Shown piece after piece: positions 1 through 7,778 of a DNA stretch of 63,004 nucleotides. Each line of letters begins with the position of its first letter. Position 1 is the first letter of the stretch. A model generated the notes under the pieces. It saw only the letters and a list, made by a program, of their open reading frames with translations. It was not told the origin of the DNA and searched no databases. A program made the translations under genes and the position numbers. The DNA comes from Pseudomonadota bacterium (GTDB lineage: Bacteria; Pseudomonadota; Gammaproteobacteria; Steroidobacterales; Steroidobacteraceae). The DNA lies in contig JAEWLQ010000014.1 of the NCBI GenBank assembly GCA_023457495.1, positions 1 to 63,004 on the forward strand, read 5' to 3'.

Positions 1-70
1 ACGCCGTGCGCGGGGGGCGGGGCGCTCATCGGGGCGCGCCGCCCGCATACTTGCCGGGACCGGAGGCACC

Positions 71-427
71 ATGAGCACACAAATCGTCGATTTCGCGCAG
101 CCCCTCGCGGGCGAGACTTCCACTCCCGCGGCCGAGCGGCTCATCGCAGGCGCGCCGCGCCAGCTCGTCAGCAACTACTTCACCGACGCGACGGAGCAGT
201 TCTTCGCCGGCCGCTGGTCGAGCACGCCCGGTAAATGGCGCATCCGATACACCGAATCCGAGTTCTGCTGCCTGATGAAGGGCCGCGTCGTGCTGGAGAG
301 CAGCGCCGGCCAGCGCTGGGAGTTCGGCGCAGGCGCTGCCTTCGTGGTGCCGTCCGGGTTCGAAGGGACGTGGGAAGTACTAGAAGAGTGCACCAAGTTC
401 TACGCCATCTTTGAGGCCCGCACTTAA
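71..427 (+). CDS. Small single-domain cupin protein (Cupin_3/EutQ-like)
   Basis: A 118-residue protein that looks like one small beta-barrel cupin. The stretch from about residue 60 (YTESEFCCLMKGRVVLES) to residue 115 has the cupin order: glutamate-containing first strand, G-R turn, then PSGFEGTWEVLE in the second motif. This is typical of the DUF861/Cupin_3 group, some of which bind a metal or small ligand; the classical first-motif histidines are missing, so metal binding is doubtful. The ATG at 71 follows a good ribosome site (ggagg at 62-66). It lies at the window edge, so an upstream operon partner cannot be excluded. The substrate is unknown. Confidence 0.85.
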   Translation: MSTQIVDFAQPLAGETSTPAAERLIAGAPRQLVSNYFTDATEQFFAGRWSSTPGKWRIRYTESEFCCLMKGRVVLESSAGQRWEFGAGAAFVVPSGFEGTWEVLEECTKFYAIFEART

Positions 428-471
428 TTAGTGCATTCGTTCGCCGGTGCGCGGCATAATCCTCCCCCATG

Positions 472-495
472 AGTGCAGGTGTATTGTTTTGCACT
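472..495. promoter_or_regulatory. Inverted repeat AGTGCA-N12-TGCACT upstream of the sigma-54 promoter
   Basis: The arms AGTGCA (472-477) and TGCACT (490-495) are perfectly complementary and lie about 50-75 bases upstream of the -24 element at 546. Sigma-54 promoters need an upstream activator site, and NtrC sites contain TGCAC/GTGCA half-sites, but the spacing here is not the canonical NtrC one. Candidate activator site only. Confidence 0.3.
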
Positions 496-545
496 ACATG
501 TAATTCATTGAAGTCCCTGAGTATTTATACGATCAGCGGCATGTA

Positions 546-561
546 TGGCACACCCTTTGCT
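546..561 (+). promoter_or_regulatory. Sigma-54 (-24/-12) promoter for the TorF porin
   Basis: TGGCAC at 546-551, five bases, then TTGCT at 557-561. The GG (547-548) and GC (559-560) are 12 bases apart, matching the RpoN consensus TGGCAC-N5-TTGCW. An inverted repeat CCCTTTGC/GCAAAGGG (553-560 and 566-573) overlaps the -12 element. The porin ATG follows at 599 after a ggagga ribosome site. This implies RpoN plus an enhancer-binding activator, often nitrogen-linked. Confidence 0.75.
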
Positions 562-598
562 TTAGGCAAAGGGGCCCTTTAGCCCTTGGAGGAGACTA

Positions 599-1303
599 AT
601 GAAATCGATAAGAACACTGGCGCTCGTGACCGGCCTCCTTGGCCTCTGCGGCGTTGCTCAAGCTCAATTCAGTTCGACCTGGACTGCGGTGAGCGATTAC
701 GACTTTCGTGGCTGGAGCCAGAGCGCGAAGGACCCGGCGTTGCAAGGCAGCGCCGACTACGCGTTCGGTGAAAGCGGATTCGCGGTTGGCGCCTGGGCGT
801 CGAGCAGCATCGACTTCGGTCCCGGTACGGACGCGGACGTCGAGCTGGACCTGTACGCGAGCTACGGCGCCGAGATCAACGACACGTTCTCGTGGTCGGC
901 GCTGGCGAACTACTACACCTACCCCGGTTCCGATGACGCCGAGGACTTCCTCGAAGTCAACGTGGGCTTCGATGCCGGCAACTTCGGCTTCAAGCAGTGG
1001 TACGCCGATGACTGGCTGGGACTGGGCGATAGCGCGCTCTACACCGAAGCGAACTACTCCCAACCGCTGGGCGACAAGCTCTCGCTGGACTTCCACGCCG
1101 GCTATTCCTGGGGCGATGCCTGGGATAACGCGGAGCTGATCGACTACTCCGTCGCGCTGACCTACAGCGCCGGTAACTTCAGCATCTTCGGCAAGTTCAC
1201 GGGCACGGATGCCAGCGGCGAGGAAAAGGTCACCAGCGACGCGAACAACAACGAGCCGCGTTTCCTGATCGGCGTGTCGACCACGCTGCCCTGGGGCGAA
1301 TGA
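599..1303 (+). CDS. TorF family putative porin (outer-membrane beta-barrel)
   Basis: A 234-residue outer-membrane protein. Residues 1-22 are a signal peptide ending GVAQA. The mature part alternates aromatic and polar residues (TWTAVSDYDFRGWSQS, NYYTYPGSDD, WGDAWDNAELIDYSVAL) and resembles the gcw_chp/TorF family, predicted barrels of about 200-250 residues. The early strand motif SDYDFRGWSQ is the family signature. The family is thought to form channels for small solutes, but substrates are not established. The start follows ggaggagacta. The gene has its own sigma-54 promoter and a strong terminator, so it is probably monocistronic and controlled by nitrogen or another RpoN-linked cue. Confidence 0.85.
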   Translation: MKSIRTLALVTGLLGLCGVAQAQFSSTWTAVSDYDFRGWSQSAKDPALQGSADYAFGESGFAVGAWASSSIDFGPGTDADVELDLYASYGAEINDTFSWSALANYYTYPGSDDAEDFLEVNVGFDAGNFGFKQWYADDWLGLGDSALYTEANYSQPLGDKLSLDFHAGYSWGDAWDNAELIDYSVALTYSAGNFSIFGKFTGTDASGEEKVTSDANNNEPRFLIGVSTTLPWGE

Positions 1304-1345
1304 TTTGACGCTTCGATAAGATCAGCGAAGAATCCAAGCTGACTC

Positions 1346-1379
1346 GGAAAGGCCGGTCTTGCGACCGGCCTTTCCTTTT
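1346..1379 (+). terminator. Rho-independent terminator after the TorF porin
   Basis: A perfect 13-bp stem (1346-1358 with 1363-1375), loop TTGC, followed by TTTTG. It lies 43 bases after the porin stop. Confidence 0.9.
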
Positions 1380-1407
1380 GCCCGCAGCAAATAGATAGGC
1401 CGAGAAG

Positions 1408-2814
1408 ATGAAGGATCTCACCAGCGGCTCGATTCCGGGACACATCGGCACGATGTCGGTCCAGATGGCGATCCCGATCTTCGTGCAGACGCTGTACTTC
1501 TTCACGGACCTGTATTTCGTCACCAAGCTCGGCGATGCGGTCACGGCCGGCGTCACGTCGGCGGGCAATCTGTGGTTCGTGACGTTGGCGCTGACGCAGA
1601 TCCTCAACGTTGGCACGCTGGCGCTCGTGGCGCAGGCGGTCGGGGCGAAGGATCGCGAGCGGGCGAACCTGGTGTTCAACCAGGCGCTGATGCTGTCGCT
1701 GTTCCTGGTCGTCATCGTGATCGTCGGGCTGTACGTGTTCTCGGGGCCGTACATGCGCGCGGTCGCGGCCGATGCGGAAACCGCGCGCGCGGGCATGGAT
1801 TACCTGCACTGGTTCGCGCCCGGACTCGGGCTTCAGTTCATCATGATCGCGATGTTCGCGACGCTGCGCGGCACCGGCATCGTGATGCCGACGATGATCA
1901 TCCAGATGCTGTCGCTGGTCGTGAACATCGGGCTCGCGCCGGTGCTCATCGCGGGTTGGGGCACGGGGCGGCCGCTGGGCGCCGCGGGCGCGGGCCTCGC
2001 GAGCACGATTGCCGTGACCGTGGGCGTGATCCTCTGCGCTTACTACTTCTTCAAGCACGAAAAATACGTCGCCATCCATCGCGGGCAGATGCGGCCGCGG
2101 ACCGCGGTGTGGAGCAAGGTGCTCGCCGTCGGGTTGCCGGTGGGACTCGAGTTCATCCTGATCTCGATCGTGATGACGATCATCTACTACCTGATCCGGG
2201 ATTTCGGCGCGGCCGCGCAGGCGGGGTTCGGCGTCAGCCAGAGCGTCATGCGCATCATCATGCTGCCGGCTATGGCGGTGGCATTCGCCGCCGCGCCGAT
2301 CGCCGGCCAGAACTTCGGCGCCCGCAGGCCCGAGCGCGTGCACGAAACGTTTCGCTGGGCGGCGCTGCTCAGCATCGTGATCATGACGGGGCTGACCATC
2401 GTGTGCCAGTTCGAGGCCGAGTGGTTCATGCACTGGTTCACGCGCGAAGAGGCCGTGGTCGCGGTCGGCGTCGAGGTGCTGGTGATCACCTCCTGGAATT
2501 TCGTCGCGACCGGCGTGATCTTCAGCTGCTCGTCCATCTTCCAGGGCCTCGGCAACACCTGGCCCGTCAGCGGCGCGAGCGCGTTCCGTCTCGTGTTGTT
2601 CGTCGTGCCGGCCTTCTGGCTGACGTCACGCCCCGGCTTCACGCTCGATGAGCTCTGGTACCTGTCGGTCGCGACCATGTTCCTGCAGGCCGTCGCCAGC
2701 TATCTGCTCCTCCGCCGCGAATTCGCCCGCAAACTAAATGGGGACATTCCTCGTTTCCTAGCAAAAGGGGACAGGCCTGATCCTCCGGCCGAGCGAGGCT
2801 CAAATGAGGTCTGA
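1408..2814 (+). CDS. MATE family efflux transporter with a repeat-derived C-terminal tail
   Basis: A 468-residue inner-membrane multidrug/toxic-compound exporter. About twelve hydrophobic helices fill residues 10-440, arranged as two similar halves; the family usually has 440-470 residues and uses Na+ or H+ antiport. The last roughly 25 residues (NGDIPRFLAKGDRPDPP and onward) are translated from the dispersed repeat starting at 2735, and the TGA stop lies inside that repeat. The native protein therefore probably ended near RREFARKL. The ATG at 1408 follows a weak cgagaag ribosome site. It converges on the aminotransferase at 2848. Its substrate cannot be read from the sequence. Confidence 0.92.
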   Translation: MKDLTSGSIPGHIGTMSVQMAIPIFVQTLYFFTDLYFVTKLGDAVTAGVTSAGNLWFVTLALTQILNVGTLALVAQAVGAKDRERANLVFNQALMLSLFLVVIVIVGLYVFSGPYMRAVAADAETARAGMDYLHWFAPGLGLQFIMIAMFATLRGTGIVMPTMIIQMLSLVVNIGLAPVLIAGWGTGRPLGAAGAGLASTIAVTVGVILCAYYFFKHEKYVAIHRGQMRPRTAVWSKVLAVGLPVGLEFILISIVMTIIYYLIRDFGAAAQAGFGVSQSVMRIIMLPAMAVAFAAAPIAGQNFGARRPERVHETFRWAALLSIVIMTGLTIVCQFEAEWFMHWFTREEAVVAVGVEVLVITSWNFVATGVIFSCSSIFQGLGNTWPVSGASAFRLVLFVVPAFWLTSRPGFTLDELWYLSVATMFLQAVASYLLLRREFARKLNGDIPRFLAKGDRPDPPAERGSNEV

Positions 2815-2850
2815 CCCCGTTTGCTAGGAAACGAGGAATGTCCCCATTTA
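2735..2850. repeat. Inverted pair of the dispersed GGGGACATTCC repeat
   Basis: The two ends (2735-2765 and 2820-2850) are perfect 31-base inverted repeats beginning TAAATGGGGACATTCC. Inside them, a second GGGG(A/T)CAG box and a less conserved centre follow. The left half is read through by the MATE gene; the right edge provides the TAA stop (2850-2848) of the minus-strand aminotransferase. The RNA could fold into a long hairpin and act as a bidirectional 3' end. It resembles a BIME-type pair of REP-like units; origin from a RAYT-type transposase acting in trans is inference. Confidence 0.85.
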
Positions 2851-4170
2851 TCTCAGGGCTCCCGACAGGATTCCGATCAGCTCGTCGATGTGATTGGGCT
2901 CGATGATCAGCGGGGGCGAGAGGGCGATGACGTCGCCGGTGGTGCGGATCAGCAGGCCTCGTTCGAAGCACTCGAGATACACACCGAAGGCGCGCGCGCC
3001 GGGTGAGCCCGCGATGGGCTCGAGCTCGATGCCGGCGACCAGCCCGTAATTGCGCACGTCGATCACGTGCGGCCGGCCTTTCAGTGAGTGCACCGCCTCC
3101 TCGAACACGGCCGCGGTCTGCTTCGCGCGCGTGAGCAGGCTCTCCCGCTCATAGACGCCCAGCGAAGCGAGGCCGGCGGCGCAGGCGATCGGATGCGCCG
3201 AATAGGTGTACCCGTGGAATAGTTCGATGGCCCCCGGCGGTCCCTGCATGAACGCGTCGTAGATCTTCTTCGATACCAGCACGGCGCCCATCGGCACGCT
3301 GCCGTTGGTCAGGCCCTTGGCGCAGGTGATCATGTCCGGCGTCACGCCGAACTCCTGCGCGGCGAACGCCGAGCCGGTGCGCCCGAACCCCGTGATCACC
3401 TCGTCGAAGATCAGCAGCAGGCCGTGTCTGTCGCAGATCTCGCGCAGCCGCTTCAGGTACCCCTGCGGCGGCAGGATCACGCCGGTCGATCCCGCGATGG
3501 GCTCGACGATGACCGCGGCAATGGTCGAGGCATCGTGCAGCGCGACCAGCCGCTCCAGGTCGTCCGCCAGCTCCGCCCCGTGCGCCGGCAATCCGCGCGA
3601 GAAGGCATTACGCGCGAGGTCATGCGTGTGCCGCAGGTGATCCACCCCCGGGATCATCGACGCCGGCCATGCCTTGCGGTTCGCCACCATGCCGCCGACG
3701 CTGATCCCGCCGAAGCCCACGCCGTGATACCCGCGCTCGCGGCCTAACAACCGGACCCGCGCGCCGTCGCCCTTCGCGCGGTGGTACGCGAGTGCGATCT
3801 TGAGCGCGGTATCGACGGCCTCGGAGCCCGAGTTCGTGAAGAACACGTGATCCAGCCCGGCCGGCGCGATGCGCACCAATCCATTCGCGAGCTCGAACGC
3901 GGCCGGGTGACCCATCTGGAACGGCGGCGCGTAATCCATCGTTTCGAGCTGCCGCGCTACCGCCTGCGTGATCTCCTCGCGGCCGTGGCCGGCATTGACG
4001 CACCAGAGGCCGGCCACGCCATCGAGGATCCGCCGCCCGTCGGAGGTTTCGTAGTACATGCCGGCCGCCTTCGTCAGCAGGCGCGGCTGGCTCTTGAACT
4101 GGCGGTTCGCCGTGAACGGCATCCAGTAGGCGTCGAGGGAAGGACCTGTGGTGGGTGGCTGGGCGGACAT
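2848..4170 (-). CDS. Class III PLP aminotransferase (omega-amino acid/beta-alanine--pyruvate type)
   Basis: A 440-residue fold-type I transaminase. It moves the amino group of an omega-amino acid, beta-alanine or polyamine-type donor to pyruvate. Visible marks: the GSEAVDTALK phosphate-binding region near residue 115, the GYHG motif near 147-150, D256 in IFDEVITGFGRTG, and the Schiff-base lysine K285 in TCAKGLTNG. I chose ATG 4170 (MSAQPPTTG), with ggag upstream, over a longer open frame lacking homology. The TAA stop is made by the edge of the inverted repeat. It is divergent from a PuuR-like regulator, which suggests local control and a role in amine degradation. Confidence 0.9.
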   Translation of the reverse strand: MSAQPPTTGPSLDAYWMPFTANRQFKSQPRLLTKAAGMYYETSDGRRILDGVAGLWCVNAGHGREEITQAVARQLETMDYAPPFQMGHPAAFELANGLVRIAPAGLDHVFFTNSGSEAVDTALKIALAYHRAKGDGARVRLLGRERGYHGVGFGGISVGGMVANRKAWPASMIPGVDHLRHTHDLARNAFSRGLPAHGAELADDLERLVALHDASTIAAVIVEPIAGSTGVILPPQGYLKRLREICDRHGLLLIFDEVITGFGRTGSAFAAQEFGVTPDMITCAKGLTNGSVPMGAVLVSKKIYDAFMQGPPGAIELFHGYTYSAHPIACAAGLASLGVYERESLLTRAKQTAAVFEEAVHSLKGRPHVIDVRNYGLVAGIELEPIAGSPGARAFGVYLECFERGLLIRTTGDVIALSPPLIIEPNHIDELIGILSGALR

Positions 4171-4219
4171 GCGCGTCTCCGTTCGGGGTCCCGGGATCAT
4201 AAATAAAAGGTCCACCCGG

Positions 4220-4232
4220 CGTTGACACAACG
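4220..4232. promoter_or_regulatory. Palindrome CGTTG-ACA-CAACG in a divergent promoter region
   Basis: A perfect 5-bp-arm inverted repeat in the 123-bp gap between the divergent aminotransferase (start 4170) and XRE-cupin regulator (start 4294). It contains TTGACA (4222-4227), a consensus-like -35 box on the plus strand, although no good -10 follows. A plausible operator for the adjacent regulator. Confidence 0.35.
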
Positions 4233-4293
4233 GGAAAATCGCGCCGAAATCACCCCGAGCCATCGTCCACATCGGCCGCCAGACAACAACGCC

Positions 4294-4842
4294 ATGACCA
4301 TCGACGTCGGAGCGCGACTCAAACACGTGCGCGAGCTGCACGGCCTATCGCAACGCGAGCTCGCGCGCCGCGCGGGCGTGACCAACGGGCTCATCTCGTT
4401 GATAGAACAGAATCGCGTCAGCCCCTCGGTGGGATCGCTCAAGAAAGTCCTCGACGGCGTACCGCTGTCGATGGCCGAGTTCTTCACGCTCGATGTCACG
4501 AGCAGCGCGCAGGTTTTCTACGCCGCGAGCGAGCTGGTCGAGATCGGCAACGATGGCGCCTCCTTGCGGCTGGTCGCGGCGCAACGGCCTGGCCGGCAGC
4601 TCACCGTGCTGCACGAACGCTACGAGCCCGGCGCCGCCACCGGCGATGACATGTTGTCGCATCGCGGAGAGGAGGGCGGTGTGGTCGTGCGCGGAAGGGT
4701 GGAGCTCACGGTCGGCGGACAATCGCGCATCCTGGAGCCGGGCGATGCCTACTATTTCTCGAGCACCACGCCGCATCGATTCCGCAACGTGGGCCGCGAG
4801 GTCTGTGAGATCATCTCGGCCTCCACCCCGCCGACTTTCTAG
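4294..4842 (+). CDS. XRE-family HTH regulator with C-terminal cupin (PuuR-like)
   Basis: A 182-residue transcription factor. Residues about 5-60 form an XRE helix-turn-helix (LSQRELARRAGVTNGLISLIE), and residues about 105-178 form a cupin sensor domain (GGVVVRGRVELTVGG, then PGDAYYFSSTTPHRFRN). This is the architecture of PuuR, which represses putrescine-utilisation genes in E. coli and is relieved by putrescine. ATG 4294 was chosen because HTH homology begins there; an upstream frame from 4222 is unlikely. The next gene, a PuuC-like dehydrogenase, starts ten bases after the stop, and a class III aminotransferase is divergent. It may also act on the puu cluster 20 kb away, which is inference. 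Confidence 0.88.
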   Translation: MTIDVGARLKHVRELHGLSQRELARRAGVTNGLISLIEQNRVSPSVGSLKKVLDGVPLSMAEFFTLDVTSSAQVFYAASELVEIGNDGASLRLVAAQRPGRQLTVLHERYEPGAATGDDMLSHRGEEGGVVVRGRVELTVGGQSRILEPGDAYYFSSTTPHRFRNVGREVCEIISASTPPTF

Positions 4843-4851
4843 GACTCCAAG

Positions 4852-6357
4852 ATGTCCGCGCAGCCCAGGCTTTCCGTGAACCAATGGCGCGAACGCGCCG
4901 CCGCCGCCAAACCGCGATCCGGCGTGTTCATCGACGGGCGTTCCGGTCCGTCCGCCAGCGGCGCGACGTTCGAGAACATCAACCCGGCCACGGGGCGCTC
5001 GCTCGGCGCGGTCGCCGCGGGCGAGCAGGCCGATATCGACAACGCGGTCGCGAGCGCACGTCGGGCGTTCCGCGCGGGTAGTTGGGCGAACGAATCGCCG
5101 AAGGCGCGCAAGCGCGTGCTGACCCGTTTCTCGGAGCTGATGCTCGAGCATCGCGACGAACTCGCCCTCCTCGAGACGCTCGATACCGGCAAGCCGATCT
5201 CCGACAGCCTCGCGGTGGACATTCCCTCGGCCGCCAACTGCATCCGCTGGTACGCCGAAGCGGTGGACAAGATTTACGACGAGGTCGCCCCCACCGGTCC
5301 CCGCGCGCTCGCGACGATCACGCGCGAGCCCATGGGTGTGGTCGGCGCCATCGTGCCGTGGAATTTCCCGCTGCTCATGGCCTCGTGGAAGATAGGCCCG
5401 GTGCTCGCCAGCGGCAATTCGCTGGTGCTCAAGCCCTCGGAGAAATCTCCGCTGACCGCACTGCGCGTGGCGGAGCTCGCCGTGGAAGCCGGTCTGCCGC
5501 CCGGCGTGTTCAACGTCGTGCCCGGCTTCGGCAATCCCGCGGGCGCCGCACTCGCCGCGCACATGGACGTCGACTGCATCGCGTTCACCGGTTCCACGGC
5601 CACCGGCAAGATGGTGATGCAGCTCGCCGCGCAATCGAATCTCAAGAAAGTCTCGCTCGAATGCGGCGGCAAGTCGCCGAACATCGTGCTCGCGGACTGC
5701 CCGGATCTCGACCGCGCCGCGACCGCCGCCGCGTTCGCCATCTTCTTCAACCAGGGCGAGATGTGCTCGGCGGGCTCGCGCCTGCTGGTCGACGCGTCGA
5801 TCAAGGACGCCATGCTCGAGAAGATAGCCGCCGTCGGCCGGCAGATGGCGCCGGGTGATCCGCTCGACCCGGACACGAAACTCGGCGCCATCGTCGACGA
5901 AACGCAGATGAAACGCGTGCTCTCGTACATCGACGTGGGCAAGTCCGACGGCGCACGCGTCGCGCTCGGCGGCTCCCGCACGCGGCTCGACAGCGGCGGC
6001 TTCTTCGTCGAGCCCACGGTGTTCGACGGTGTGAAGCCCGCGATGCGCATCGCGCGCGAGGAGATCTTCGGGCCGGTGCTCGCGACGATCACCTTCAAGG
6101 ACGTCGAGGAGGCGATCCGCATCGCCAACGACGTCGAATACGGCCTCGCCGCCGCGGTGTGGACGCGCGACATCAACACGGCGCACCGCACCGCGCGCGC
6201 CCTGCGCGCCGGCACCGTCTACGTGAACTGTTACGACGCCGACGACATCACCGTGCCGTTCGGCGGCTTCAAGCAGTCGGGCATCGGGCGCGACAAGTCG
6301 CTGCACGCGTTCGACAAGTACACCGAGCTCAAGACCACGTGGATAGACCTGAGCTGA
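4852..6357 (+). CDS. puuC: NAD(P)-dependent aldehyde dehydrogenase, PuuC-like
   Basis: A 501-residue aldehyde dehydrogenase of usual length. The nucleotide-binding segment includes PWNFPLLM and FTGSTATGK (about residues 169-253). General base E270 lies in SLECGGKSPN and nucleophile C305 in FFNQGEMCSAGSR. The sequence style (SVNQWRERAAAAKPRSG at the N-terminus, ending ELKTTWIDL) matches gamma-glutamyl-gamma-aminobutyraldehyde dehydrogenases, which oxidise the PuuB product to gamma-glutamyl-GABA. It probably shares a transcript with the PuuR-like regulator. A broader aminoaldehyde or betaine-aldehyde role is possible. It supplies the one Puu step absent from the main cluster at 22779-33549. Confidence 0.9.
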   Translation: MSAQPRLSVNQWRERAAAAKPRSGVFIDGRSGPSASGATFENINPATGRSLGAVAAGEQADIDNAVASARRAFRAGSWANESPKARKRVLTRFSELMLEHRDELALLETLDTGKPISDSLAVDIPSAANCIRWYAEAVDKIYDEVAPTGPRALATITREPMGVVGAIVPWNFPLLMASWKIGPVLASGNSLVLKPSEKSPLTALRVAELAVEAGLPPGVFNVVPGFGNPAGAALAAHMDVDCIAFTGSTATGKMVMQLAAQSNLKKVSLECGGKSPNIVLADCPDLDRAATAAAFAIFFNQGEMCSAGSRLLVDASIKDAMLEKIAAVGRQMAPGDPLDPDTKLGAIVDETQMKRVLSYIDVGKSDGARVALGGSRTRLDSGGFFVEPTVFDGVKPAMRIAREEIFGPVLATITFKDVEEAIRIANDVEYGLAAAVWTRDINTAHRTARALRAGTVYVNCYDADDITVPFGGFKQSGIGRDKSLHAFDKYTELKTTWIDLS

Positions 6358-7778
6358 GTACCGCGTCGCCGCTCGCCTTCGTCGACATCGAAACGACCGG
6401 CGGATATCCCGGGCTGCATCGCGTCATCGACGTCGCGGTGATCGGCGCGACGGATGGCGTCGTCGATTTCGAATGGCAGAGCCTCGTGAATCCGGGTGTG
6501 CGCGTGCCGGCCGGCATCACGGCGCTCACCGGTATCGACAACGACATGCTCGAAGGCGCGCCGGGCTTCGAGGACGTGGCGGCCGAACTGCGCGAGCGGC
6601 TCGCGGGGCGCGTGTTCGTCGCGCACAACGTACGCTTCGATTACGGCTTCATCCGCCGCGAGTTCGCGCGGCTCGGCGACCACTGGCGCAGTCCTTCGCT
6701 GTGCACGGTGCGCCTGTCGCGCGCGCTGTATCCGGAGATGCCGCATCACAATCTCGATTCGGTGATGGAGCGGCACGGCATCCACATCGAGAATCGCCAC
6801 CGTGCGATGCCCGACGCGCAGGTGCTGCTCGAGTTCTGGCGGAAGTTGCGCGCCGAATGGACGCCGGACGAGCTGGAGCGCGCGTTGTGCCGCGCCTCGC
6901 CGCGCATCCGGCTGCCCGCGGCCTTGTCCGGCGACCTGCTCGATGACCTGCCGGAGGAACCCGGCATCTATCGCTTTTTCGGCGCGGGCGAGGCCGGCGA
7001 CGAGACGCTGCTCTACGTCGGCAAGGCAAACAACCTGCGCGAGCGCGTGCTCGACTACTTCCGCGAGGGCGCCCACGAGGCGAAGGTGCTCAAGCTTGCG
7101 GCCCAGGTACGGCGCGTGAGCTGGACCGAAACCGCGGGTGAACTCGGCGCGCTGCTGCTCGAGGCCCGCGAGGTGCGCGAGCGGCAGCCCGTGTACAACC
7201 GCCGGCAGCGCGGTGGGGGAGATCGCTTCACGTGGTTGTTCGAGGACGGTCCCGGGGCGCCGCGCCTCGTGGCGCTCGACGGCGAGGCGCTGCGCAGCGG
7301 CAATGCGTACGGCACGTGGCGCAGCGAACGCGATGCGCGCCACGCGCTCGAAAACCTGGCGCGCGAACATCGCTGGTGCCTCAAGTTGTTAGGGTTGGAG
7401 GACGGTCCGGGTTCCTGCTTCGGCTACCAGGTGGGCCGCTGCAAGGGGCCCTGCGCCGGCAAGGAGCCTGCGGGTTTGCACCTCGCGCGCGTGAAGATCG
7501 AACTGGCGCGCGAGCGGCTGGATCCTTGGCCGCATGCAGGTCCGGTGATCGTCAACGAAGGATTCGGCGAGCGCCGCACGCTGCACGTGCTCGATGCGTG
7601 GCAGCACCTCGGCAGCGTGCCGGCCGGCGAGGCGCCGGACGAGCTCGCGGACATCGTCCGACGGTCGGCCCGCGCCGGCGACGCGTTCGACATCGACACC
7701 TATCGCATCCTGCGTCGCCTGCTGCGCAACCCGCGTTACCGCGCGCAACCATTGACGCCGCGCCGCGGAATCGCGTGA
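6339..7778 (+). CDS. DEDDh exonuclease fused to a GIY-YIG (Cho/UvrC-like) nuclease
   Basis: About 479 residues from GTG 6339. The N-terminal domain is a DnaQ-like 3'-5' exonuclease: VDIETTGG near residue 15, HNVRFDYGFIRREF near 90, and HRAMPD near 150 (the H-x4-D of the DEDDh group). From about residue 200 a GIY-YIG domain follows (EPGIYRFF and LLYVGKANNLRERV), as in the UvrC N-terminus and Cho. Such proteins are predicted repair nucleases. No ATG precedes DIET; GTG 6339 overlaps the dehydrogenase end by 19 bases, so the start is uncertain. The stop overlaps the next start as GTGA, indicating translational coupling. Confidence 0.85.
   Translation: MDRPELSTASPLAFVDIETTGGYPGLHRVIDVAVIGATDGVVDFEWQSLVNPGVRVPAGITALTGIDNDMLEGAPGFEDVAAELRERLAGRVFVAHNVRFDYGFIRREFARLGDHWRSPSLCTVRLSRALYPEMPHHNLDSVMERHGIHIENRHRAMPDAQVLLEFWRKLRAEWTPDELERALCRASPRIRLPAALSGDLLDDLPEEPGIYRFFGAGEAGDETLLYVGKANNLRERVLDYFREGAHEAKVLKLAAQVRRVSWTETAGELGALLLEAREVRERQPVYNRRQRGGGDRFTWLFEDGPGAPRLVALDGEALRSGNAYGTWRSERDARHALENLAREHRWCLKLLGLEDGPGSCFGYQVGRCKGPCAGKEPAGLHLARVKIELARERLDPWPHAGPVIVNEGFGERRTLHVLDAWQHLGSVPAGEAPDELADIVRRSARAGDAFDIDTYRILRRLLRNPRYRAQPLTPRRGIA

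Noticed and set aside
4345..6306. 653-residue frame opposite the aldehyde dehydrogenase
   Set aside because: It is a GC-rich shadow of real codons, rich in R, H and D, with no recognisable domain.
2848..6357. Both the aminotransferase and the dehydrogenase begin MSAQP
   Set aside because: The DNA around the starts is not otherwise similar, so this looks like coincidence.
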